NCBI GenBank assembly: GCA_023261915.1
Contig: JALRFT010000278.1
Location: 1-8,268, forward strand
DNA: 8,268 nt
Direction: 5' to 3'
Source of the DNA: Acidimicrobiales bacterium
GTDB lineage: Bacteria; Actinomycetota; Acidimicrobiia; Acidimicrobiales; Acidimicrobilacustridaceae
The notes beneath the pieces were generated by a model. The model was given only the letters and a program-made list of their open reading frames with translations. It was not told where the DNA came from and ran no database searches. The position numbers were made by a program, and so were the translations under genes. Below are positions 1-5,477 of this stretch, piece after piece. Position 1 is the first letter of the stretch. Each line of letters opens with the position of its first letter.

Positions 1-224
1 GTTCCGACTGGGGCTTGGCTTTTTCTGCTGTGTGTTCGGAGGTCTATGCGGTTCTTTCACGTGCATCTTGCCAGGAGAGATCGCTTCTTTCGAGCTTGCA
101 GTGGTCGTGGTTTGCTATTTGGCGGCATCCGCGCTCCCGTCTGTGGTATTCCCGAGAGGTTCGCTCTTTCGGAAGTCCTATGGCCTCAAGGTTTCCAGTC
201 CCAGCGCAGCGCTTGGAACGCTGA
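1..224. other. Non-coding flank of unknown origin abutting a broken ABC ATPase
   Basis: No gene can be supported in this stretch. A hand count gives about 56% GC, clearly below the neighbouring genes. The open frames here are short, carry no recognisable motif, and run through the ATPase sequence on the wrong strand. On the minus strand the ABC ATPase reading frame enters from the right and loses its family resemblance at about base 224; none of the three minus frames continues the expected sequence after Walker A. The stretch may be inserted DNA, a rearrangement junction, or a chimeric assembly end. The sequence alone cannot decide between these. Confidence 0.5.
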
Positions 225-392
225 CAGCGTGGTCTTGCCGGCACCGTTCTCGCCCAGGAGAGCGTGTACCTCACCTACCCGGACCTCAAAGGTGACGTCA
301 TCGTTGGCGACCACACCGGGAAATCGCTTGGAAACACCGAGAGCGGCCACCGCAATTGCGGTGGCCGCTCCGGCATCGTTCGACACGGTCAT
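186..392 (-). CDS. BMP-type ABC transporter ATP-binding protein, N-terminal fragment only (truncated)
   Basis: This is the start of the ATPase that would power the nucleoside/simple-sugar importer whose binding protein lies just upstream. Residues 18-55 match the family N-terminus: a segment reading GVSKRFPGVVANDDVTFEV, then GEVHALLGENGAGKTTL, which contains the Walker A P-loop (residues 48-55, with Lys53 and Thr54 contacting nucleotide). After Leu56 the protein continues with only twelve unrelated residues (SAFQALRWDWKP) and stops. The Q-loop, ABC signature, Walker B and H-loop are all absent, and full-length members of this family run to roughly 500 residues with two ATPase domains. The ATG at 392 sits 21 bases after the binding-protein stop, as in an operon, though no strong ribosome site precedes it. 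As it stands the product cannot hydrolyse ATP. It is either a pseudogene or cut by a misassembly. Confidence 0.82.
   Translation of the reverse strand: MTVSNDAGAATAIAVAALGVSKRFPGVVANDDVTFEVRVGEVHALLGENGAGKTTLSAFQALRWDWKP
341..370. repeat. Perfect 30-bp palindrome in the ATPase 5' coding region
   Basis: The two 15-base arms (GAGCGGCCACCGCAA and its reverse complement) meet with no spacer. As RNA it would fold into a stem of about 13 very GC-rich pairs closed by an AATT tetraloop. It lies 44 bases after the binding-protein stop codon and covers ATPase residues 8-18 (within GAATAIAVAAL). Read on the minus strand it is followed by TCGGTGTTTCC, only weakly U-rich. Its place between the first and second genes of an ABC operon suits an attenuator or an mRNA-stabilising hairpin that favours the binding protein. 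That role is inferred. Confidence 0.85.
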
Positions 393-413
393 GACCGTGA
401 CTGAAGGGAAAGA

Positions 414-1571
414 TCAGCCAGTCGGACTGCCATCAACGCCCTTCACGAACCAGCTCATGGAATACAGGTCGGCCTTGGTCAGCTTCTGGCCCTTCGTGAT
501 CTTGACCTCACCCGCCTGGTCCTGCCGATCCTCGAGACCCCAGTACCAACCGAAGTCGGTGGCCCCGCCCGACTTGGCCTGAGCCAACTCGGTGTCGATG
601 ACCGTCTTGGTGTCGGCGGCAACAAGCGAACCAAACGGTGCCAGCGACGTGAAGCCGTCAGCGATGGTCCCGTAGTAATTGGCCTGCTTCCAGGTGTTGC
701 TCTTCACATCGTCGACACGGCTCAGGTAGTACGGGCCCCAGTTGTAGGTAGCCGCTGTGAGCCACACGTTGCCGTAGGCGCCAGACTGATCGGAGTCGTA
801 GCCAACCCATGGAATGTTGTTGGCCTCGGCGACCTCGCCACCCGATGGGCTGTCCTGATGGGTGAAGAGCACGTCGACACCCGAAGCCACGAGGGACTCG
901 GCTGCCTGCTTCTCAACCGTCGGGTTGAACCAGGACTTCGTCCACACAACCTTCGTCGTGGCTGCCGGGTTCACCGACTGTGCACCAAGGGTGAAAGCGT
1001 TGATGTGACGAATGACCTCGGGGATGGCGAACGGAGCGACAACACCAATGGTGTTGTTCTTGGTCGCCTTACCCGCAGCGATACCCGAGAGGTAGATGGT
1101 GTCTTCACCGGCACCCCAGATCTCGGCGTAGTTCGAAGGAACGGTCTTCCCGCCCGTCAACTGGTCACCGGTGGCCTGCTCGAACTTCACATCGGGGTAC
1201 TTGGCCGCAGCGGCCACCATGGCGTCCTGGTAGCCGTAGGAGGTGGCGAAGATGATCTTGTTGCCATCCTTAACGAGGTCATCGATGACCTGTTCGACCT
1301 CGGGACCCTCAGGGACGTTCTCCTTGAACGTGGTCTGCACTTCGTCGCCCAGTTCAAGCTCGACGAACTTCCGACCAGTGTCATGGGCCTGCGACCAGCC
1401 GCCGTCATTCGACGGGCCGACGTAGATCCAGGCGGCCTTGAGTCCGTCGCCGGAAGCCGAGGAGCTCTCGCTCGAACAGGCCGAGGCGACAAGGCCCACC
1501 GAGGCAAGCAAGGCGATGCCGGCGACAGCGACTGCTCGCATCGACCGGCGTGGGTGTGTCGTGGTTGTCAT
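414..1571 (-). CDS. BMP family ABC transporter substrate-binding lipoprotein
   Basis: A 385-residue extracytoplasmic binding protein of the BMP/Med/PnrA-like family, which captures nucleosides or related small molecules for an ABC importer. The N-terminus is a lipoprotein signal: basic n-region (HPRRSMR), hydrophobic stretch (residues 12-29), and a lipobox-like VASAC giving Cys32 as the lipidated residue, then a Ser-rich linker. The mature domain begins with GLKAAWIYVGPSNDGGWSQA (44-62) and has the family segments IIFATSYGYQDA (106-117), a YPDVKF stretch followed by TG (125-135), and a glycine-rich GVVAPFAIPEVIRHINAF region (176-193). Length is typical. I chose the ATG at 1571 because GGGGAG lies just upstream and the signal peptide starts there; the frame stays open to 1832, but that would bury the signal. 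The ATPase follows after 21 bases. The exact ligand cannot be read from sequence. Confidence 0.93.
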   Translation of the reverse strand: MTTTTHPRRSMRAVAVAGIALLASVGLVASACSSESSSASGDGLKAAWIYVGPSNDGGWSQAHDTGRKFVELELGDEVQTTFKENVPEGPEVEQVIDDLVKDGNKIIFATSYGYQDAMVAAAAKYPDVKFEQATGDQLTGGKTVPSNYAEIWGAGEDTIYLSGIAAGKATKNNTIGVVAPFAIPEVIRHINAFTLGAQSVNPAATTKVVWTKSWFNPTVEKQAAESLVASGVDVLFTHQDSPSGGEVAEANNIPWVGYDSDQSGAYGNVWLTAATYNWGPYYLSRVDDVKSNTWKQANYYGTIADGFTSLAPFGSLVAADTKTVIDTELAQAKSGGATDFGWYWGLEDRQDQAGEVKITKGQKLTKADLYSMSWFVKGVDGSPTG

Positions 1572-1580
1572 GTTCTCCCC
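1572..1580 (-). promoter_or_regulatory. Ribosome binding site of the BMP binding protein
   Basis: The minus strand reads GGGGAGAAC immediately before the ATG at 1571. The spacing is short, but it is the best purine-rich site near any in-frame start, and it supports beginning translation at the signal peptide rather than 87 codons upstream. Confidence 0.6.
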
Positions 1581-1845
1581 ATGAGATGAAGCCGCCGCCG
1601 AGGCGCACGGCCTTGTCGTGATGATGGACTGTCTCTGCTGCACGTCGGTGGACCCGACCGCCTGACGACGACCGCCATCCCCCAAGGGGGACTCCACCCA
1701 AGAGGGAACATAGTGCGGCGGCACGGGGCGCGCGTGTCCGCAGTGTGAACTGATTTCCCGAGGGTCTGGGGCCGGGTGGAACCGAGCGCACACGGGACAA
1801 GCAATCCACTTCAACTCGAGGCCGAACTCCATCCGCCGACGAACG
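1581..1845 (-). other. 5' leader region of the BMP operon
   Basis: About 265 bases lie between the tRNA terminator and the BMP start. No convincing -35/-10 pair was found. The stretch holds a 14-base perfect palindrome (1678-1691, TCCCCCAAGGGGGA) and a small inverted repeat GTCGG/CCGAC (1644-1658). The BMP reading frame stays open through it and, from an ATG at 1832, would encode a CPVC...HCGH pattern. Either this is an untranslated leader or it contains a short coding stretch; no known riboswitch was recognised. Confidence 0.4.
1678..1691. repeat. 14-bp near-continuous palindrome in the BMP leader
   Basis: TCCCCC-AA-GGGGGA, six pairs around an AA centre, about 110 bases upstream of the BMP start. 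It could be an operator half-pair or chance GC clustering. The loop is too tight for a stable RNA hairpin without opening the innermost pairs. Confidence 0.4.
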
Positions 1846-1879
1846 ACACAGGGACCGCCCCGAGGAGCGGTCCCTGTGT
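1846..1879 (-). terminator. Hairpin terminator downstream of tRNA-fMet
   Basis: Perfect 13-base arms (ACACAGGGACCGC at 1846-1858, its complement at 1867-1879) enclose an 8-base loop. It begins nine bases beyond the tRNA CCA end and lies before the BMP leader, so it most likely ends the tRNA transcript. There is no real U-tract on either strand (the minus strand continues CGTTCGTCGG), which is common for hairpin terminators in high-GC actinobacteria. It could also stop readthrough from the other direction. Confidence 0.75.
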
Positions 1880-1887
1880 GGTTTCGA

Positions 1888-1964
<77 letters not shown>

Positions 1965-1974
1965 GCGTGCCTGC

Positions 1975-2003
1975 AGTGTAGGCCCCACCATTGCTGCTTC
2001 CAA
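1975..2003 (-). promoter_or_regulatory. Candidate promoter of tRNA-fMet
   Basis: On the minus strand, TTGGAA (2003-1998) and TACACT (1980-1975) are separated by exactly 17 bases, each matching four of six consensus positions. The -10 box ends ten bases before the mature tRNA 5' end, leaving only a very short precursor leader. A CCCCAC/GTGGGG inverted repeat (1983-1988, 2005-2010) brackets the -35 box. Confidence 0.5.
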
Positions 2004-2060
2004 AGTGGGGGCGCGGCCAATGGTCGCCCCGGCCGGAAGTAGTGTCAGAGCACGTATCTA

Positions 2061-2066
2061 AGGGGG
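2061..2066 (+). promoter_or_regulatory. Ribosome binding site that fixes a TTG start
   Basis: AGGGGG lies six bases before the TTG at 2073. An ATG at 2068 is closer but out of frame with the SLH protein. The spacing supports TTG as the true start and gives a complete signal peptide. Confidence 0.6.
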
Positions 2067-2072
2067 AATGCC

Positions 2073-4730
2073 TTGTCCACCACGTCGTCACGTCACGCCA
2101 ATAGCCACTGGCTCCTGCGCCGTCTTGCCACCGCCGCAATCTGTGTGGGGATGGTGGCCAGTGTGGTGCCACTAGCGGGTACAGCCGGTGCCGGCGAGGC
2201 CCCCAGCGATGCGACAGCTACACCAGCAACCATCGCCTTCCCCGATGTGCCGAACAACGCCTTCTTCGCCGAGGCCGTGAACTGGCTCGCCTCCAACGGG
2301 ATCACCTCAGGCATCGCCGTGCCCGGGGGTGTGATCTTCGCCCCCGAGCGGGTCGTGACCCGGGCACAGATGGCCACCTTCCTGCACAAGATGATGGGGC
2401 AACCTGCTGCGGCGACCTCCTGTGGCCTTAGCGATACGTCAGCAATTCCCGAGAGTGTCCGACAGGCCGTGTGCTGGCTCCGGTCGGAGAACATCACCAT
2501 TGCCAACCCCTATCGTCCCCAGGGTGCGGTGACGCGGGGGGAGATGGCCCTCTTCCTCTACCGCTTGGCCAAACTCGAACCCCAACCGACAAGCTGTGGC
2601 TTCCAGGACACCCCCATCGGTGGCGAGTTGGCCTCGGCCACCTGTTGGATGAAGACCCAGTTCATCACCAACGGTCTCGACGGCAATCCTGCCCGGTATG
2701 GCCCGGGTGTTGCCGTGACCCGCGGGCAGATGGCGGCGTTCCTGTTCCGCATGGCCTCCACGCCCGAGATCTGGTTCGATCGCCCGCCACCGAGTGCCCG
2801 CTTCGACTGCGAGGTTCTCGATCCCCGCAGCTGTCTGCTGCCCTTCCCCTCGAACCACTTCACCCGGCCTGACGCCACAACCGACACTGGCCTTCGCCTC
2901 GATTTTGATCAGTTGTCTATGCCCCGCAACGCCAAGGGTGTGCGCATCGACCCCACTGACCAGAACCGATCCGATGGGTTCAGCCCCGGATCAGCGCTGC
3001 TGGTCCACTTGCCCAGCGTCGATCTCGCCCGGTCCGGAGCCGCACCCATCACCGACATGGGCTCATCGCTCGATGCTGACGCGCCAATCGTGATCGTCAA
3101 CAAAGACACCGGCCAACGGCACCCCTACTGGGCCGAGCTCGACGCCCAGGTCACCGATGACGGCGACCAGATCACCTTCATCCGCCCGGCAGTGAACTTT
3201 GACGAAGGCGCCACCTACGTGGTCGGTCTGCGCAACCTCGTCGACGAGGCCGGCGCACCCCTTCAGCCCTCCGCCGCCTTCGCGGCCATCCGCGACGGCG
3301 GACCGGCCCCCTACCCCGCCGTCGAGACCCGCCGGAGCGAAGTGAACGCCTCAATCGACTTCCTCGACACAACCGTGACCGGACTCGAGAGGTCCGAGCT
3401 GTACCTCGCCTGGGAGTTCACGGTGGCCTCGGCCGAGAGCATCTCGGGACGATTGCTCAAGATCCGCGACGAAACGTTCGACCTCTACTCCACCAAGGCC
3501 CCCTCAGCCACGGTCACGTCAACACCGACAACCGGTGACTGCGCCCCGACGCTGCTCAGGTGCGTCACCGGGATCTTGAAAGTGCCCAACTACCTCACAG
3601 GTTTTGGCCAGTCCGGTAGCCGGTTCAACCTTGGTCCCGACGGGCTGCCGAGACGAAACACCAACACGGCTACCTCCAAAGCCACCCTTGACGTCACGTA
3701 CTGGTGCGCCATGCCCGCCAACGCGTCGGCCGACAATCCCACGCGGATGGTGCTCGCCGGGCACGGGTTGCTCGGCTCGGGACGCATCGCCCAGGAAGAT
3801 CTCGACTGGGCGATCCGGGACGGGAATCTCACGGTGTGCGCCGTCGACCTCTGGGGCCTCTCCCAGGACGACCTCCTCTCAGGCTCGGTCCTGACGCTGC
3901 TCCAGAACCTCAGTGACTTCCCGACGCTCCCTGATCGCGGCCAGCAGGCCATCCTCAACATGTTGGTCCTCGGCCGGGCCCTCAAGGACCCTCGGGGACT
4001 CGGCAGTCTCACTCAGTTCCGCGACGCCCAGAATCGCGACGTACTCGACCACGATCAGCTCTTCTACATCGGACTCTCCCAGGGCGGGATCATGGGCGGC
4101 GCACTGATGGCCGTCGCCCAGGACTTCGATCGCGGCCTGCTTGGTGTACCCGGCATGAACTACTCGACGCTGCTCGACCGCAGCGTGCTCGGCAAGCCAT
4201 TCGCCTCGATCATTGAGGGCGCCTACGGCGGTGACCCCATTGAACGGTCCATCGGCTCGGGCGTCGTGCAAATCCTGTGGGATAGATCCGAAGCCAACGG
4301 TTACGCCCACCACATTCTGAGCGATCCCTACGCCGATACTCCGGCCAAGGAGATCCTGATCTTCATGGCGTTTGCCGACGAGGCCGTGGCCAACGTGGCC
4401 ACCGAGGTGATGGCCCGGACCATGGACATCCCCTTGCGTCAGCCGGCACTCGCCCCCGGCCGCAGCCCCGATGTCACGCCGTTCTGGGGGATTGACTCCC
4501 TCACCACCTTCCCCCATCAAGGCTCGGGCATGCTGGTGTGGGACTTCGGTAACCCGCCACCGCCCACCACCAACGTCGGACCTGACTCCACCCCGGGGTT
4601 CCCCGATCCTCATGGGGCCGGTGCCCGCCTCTCAGCGCTGCGCACCCTTATCGACGAGTACCTCGCTGAAAATGGTCCGTTCAACGACGTCTGCAACGGC
4701 AATCCCTGTGCCGGGCCACGAGACCTCTAG
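2073..4730 (+). CDS. SLH-domain cell-surface alpha/beta hydrolase (lipase/esterase-like)
   Basis: An 885-residue exported protein, begun at TTG. Residues 1-40 form a signal peptide (basic LLRRL, hydrophobic core, AGTAGA cleavage region). Three S-layer homology repeats follow, at about 55-108, 117-166 and 175-227, each ending in the TRxxMAxFL fingerprint (TRAQMATFL, TRGEMALFL, TRGQMAAFL). SLH triplets bind cell-wall polymers, so the enzyme should stay on the surface. From about 245, DPRSCLLPFPSNHF and a beta-rich domain resemble the N-terminal region of secreted bacterial lipases of the virulence-factor type. The hydrolase core has an oxyanion-hole-like GHGLLGSG (563-570) and the nucleophile elbow GLSQG (Ser669). 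Asp769 and His847 (in PHGAGARLS) are the likely remaining triad residues. Substrate is unknown; an ester or lipid is most likely. Cys pairs at 117/134 and 175/191 occur within repeats two and three. Confidence 0.85.
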   Translation: MSTTSSRHANSHWLLRRLATAAICVGMVASVVPLAGTAGAGEAPSDATATPATIAFPDVPNNAFFAEAVNWLASNGITSGIAVPGGVIFAPERVVTRAQMATFLHKMMGQPAAATSCGLSDTSAIPESVRQAVCWLRSENITIANPYRPQGAVTRGEMALFLYRLAKLEPQPTSCGFQDTPIGGELASATCWMKTQFITNGLDGNPARYGPGVAVTRGQMAAFLFRMASTPEIWFDRPPPSARFDCEVLDPRSCLLPFPSNHFTRPDATTDTGLRLDFDQLSMPRNAKGVRIDPTDQNRSDGFSPGSALLVHLPSVDLARSGAAPITDMGSSLDADAPIVIVNKDTGQRHPYWAELDAQVTDDGDQITFIRPAVNFDEGATYVVGLRNLVDEAGAPLQPSAAFAAIRDGGPAPYPAVETRRSEVNASIDFLDTTVTGLERSELYLAWEFTVASAESISGRLLKIRDETFDLYSTKAPSATVTSTPTTGDCAPTLLRCVTGILKVPNYLTGFGQSGSRFNLGPDGLPRRNTNTATSKATLDVTYWCAMPANASADNPTRMVLAGHGLLGSGRIAQEDLDWAIRDGNLTVCAVDLWGLSQDDLLSGSVLTLLQNLSDFPTLPDRGQQAILNMLVLGRALKDPRGLGSLTQFRDAQNRDVLDHDQLFYIGLSQGGIMGGALMAVAQDFDRGLLGVPGMNYSTLLDRSVLGKPFASIIEGAYGGDPIERSIGSGVVQILWDRSEANGYAHHILSDPYADTPAKEILIFMAFADEAVANVATEVMARTMDIPLRQPALAPGRSPDVTPFWGIDSLTTFPHQGSGMLVWDFGNPPPPTTNVGPDSTPGFPDPHGAGARLSALRTLIDEYLAENGPFNDVCNGNPCAGPRDL

Positions 4731-4773
4731 AACGACGGAGGGTCAAGGTGGCAGCCAACCGGGTCGCCCCGGC

Positions 4774-4785
4774 TACGATGCGTCC
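4774..4785 (+). promoter_or_regulatory. Likely leaderless promoter (-10 TACGAT) of the small secreted protein
   Basis: TACGAT (4774-4779) fits the actinobacterial TANNNT -10 box and is followed by six bases and then the ATG at 4786, so transcription would begin at the start codon itself. No Shine-Dalgarno sequence precedes that ATG. No good -35 box is visible; a CCGGG-TCGC-CCCGG dyad (4759-4772) occupies the spacer just upstream. Confidence 0.5.
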
Positions 4786-5439
4786 ATGATCACGACCTCC
4801 CGCACTGCCCGCCGCCTCATTGCCACCGGGGCAACAGTCGCATTGGTTAGCGCACTCGCCGTCGGCGGGACCACCGCTGGTGCCGCCGTGGTCCCCCAGA
4901 CCTACACGGTGGCCGGTTCGATAGCTGTCGGCCCGCCGCCTGCAGTCGTCCTCCCGTCGGGAGCATCCATCAGCTTCGATCTTGACGAAACCTCCGGAGC
5001 CATCAGCAATGGCGTCACCACCATCGCCCCCTTCGAGCGAGGCGGCACCGGGCCGCAGGCTGACATCATCATCACTGATGCAACTCCTTTCACGGGCAAT
5101 CTGAACTCGACCACCGGCCAGGCGGTGGTGAACTTCAGCTTCAACGTCCGCATCGCCATCAGTGAGACCGTGATCTGCGATCTCGGTGGCCCCGTCAACA
5201 TTGAGGCATCGACGACGAACCCCGGCGGATCGCCGCTGGCTGGAGGCTTAGCAACCGTGGTTGCCGCACCATTCAGCGTGCCAGCTGTCGTGGAGGGTCC
5301 GACCTGTGACAGCAGCGTCGTCAGCGCCGCCAACAGTCTCTTGGGGTTACCGTCCTCAGATTCGACCGCGACCTTCACCGTGACGAACACGACGCCAGCA
5401 CCCGTTCCCGCTCCGGCGAAGCCTGCGTTCACCGGCTGA
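4786..5439 (+). CDS. Small secreted beta-rich protein of unknown function
   Basis: A 217-residue protein. Residues 1-34 are a classic signal peptide (SRTARR, hydrophobic ATGATVALVSALAV, then TTAGA before cleavage). The mature part is rich in Val, Thr, Ser, Gly and Pro with alternating hydrophobic residues, suggesting a beta-sandwich. It has only two cysteines (131 and 174), which could form one disulfide. The C-terminus is a Pro/Ala linker (PAPVPAPAKP) ending exactly in AFTG. This resembles the start of a sortase-type anchor but lacks the hydrophobic segment and basic tail, so the protein is probably released or held otherwise. The ATG at 4786 was chosen for the signal peptide and the -10 box; the frame opens further upstream only inside the preceding gene. 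It lies 55 bases after the SLH-hydrolase and may share its expression. I do not recognise a family. Confidence 0.8.
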   Translation: MITTSRTARRLIATGATVALVSALAVGGTTAGAAVVPQTYTVAGSIAVGPPPAVVLPSGASISFDLDETSGAISNGVTTIAPFERGGTGPQADIIITDATPFTGNLNSTTGQAVVNFSFNVRIAISETVICDLGGPVNIEASTTNPGGSPLAGGLATVVAAPFSVPAVVEGPTCDSSVVSAANSLLGLPSSDSTATFTVTNTTPAPVPAPAKPAFTG

Positions 5440-5477
5440 GTCAATTCCGGTCCAGCATCACCCGGGTAAACCGAGTT
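5440..5477. other. Short convergent intergenic gap
   Basis: Thirty-eight bases separate the stop codons of two converging genes. A five-base ACCGG/CCGGT pair (5431-5451) overlaps the end of the plus-strand gene, too weak to call a terminator. Transcripts from the two sides may overlap. Confidence 0.5.

Noticed and set aside
858..1589. Long plus-strand open frame opposite the BMP binding protein
   Set aside because: It mirrors the real gene on the other strand, has no signal, motif or ribosome site, and its composition is explained by GC-biased third codon positions of the binding protein.
1572..1845. Purine-type riboswitch in the BMP operon leader
   Set aside because: BMP importers often carry nucleosides, but none of the conserved three-way-junction features could be recognised in this leader.
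2439..2858. Minus-strand open frame antisense to the SLH repeats
   Set aside because: Shadow of the SLH-hydrolase, which is supported by three TRxxMAxFL repeats and a signal peptide.
3879..4613. Long minus-strand open frame inside the SLH-hydrolase gene
   Set aside because: It lies antisense to the hydrolase core that contains GLSQG; the predicted peptide is Gly/His/Glu/Arg-rich shadow coding with no recognisable domain.
5416..5439. Sortase (LPXTG-type) anchor at the end of the small secreted protein
   Set aside because: The sequence stops at AFTG with no hydrophobic segment or basic tail, and no frame beyond the stop supplies one.
5431..5451. Possible hairpin terminator ACCGG...CCGGT between the converging genes
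   Set aside because: Only five pairs with an 11-base loop, overlapping a stop codon and with no U-tract; chance is likely.
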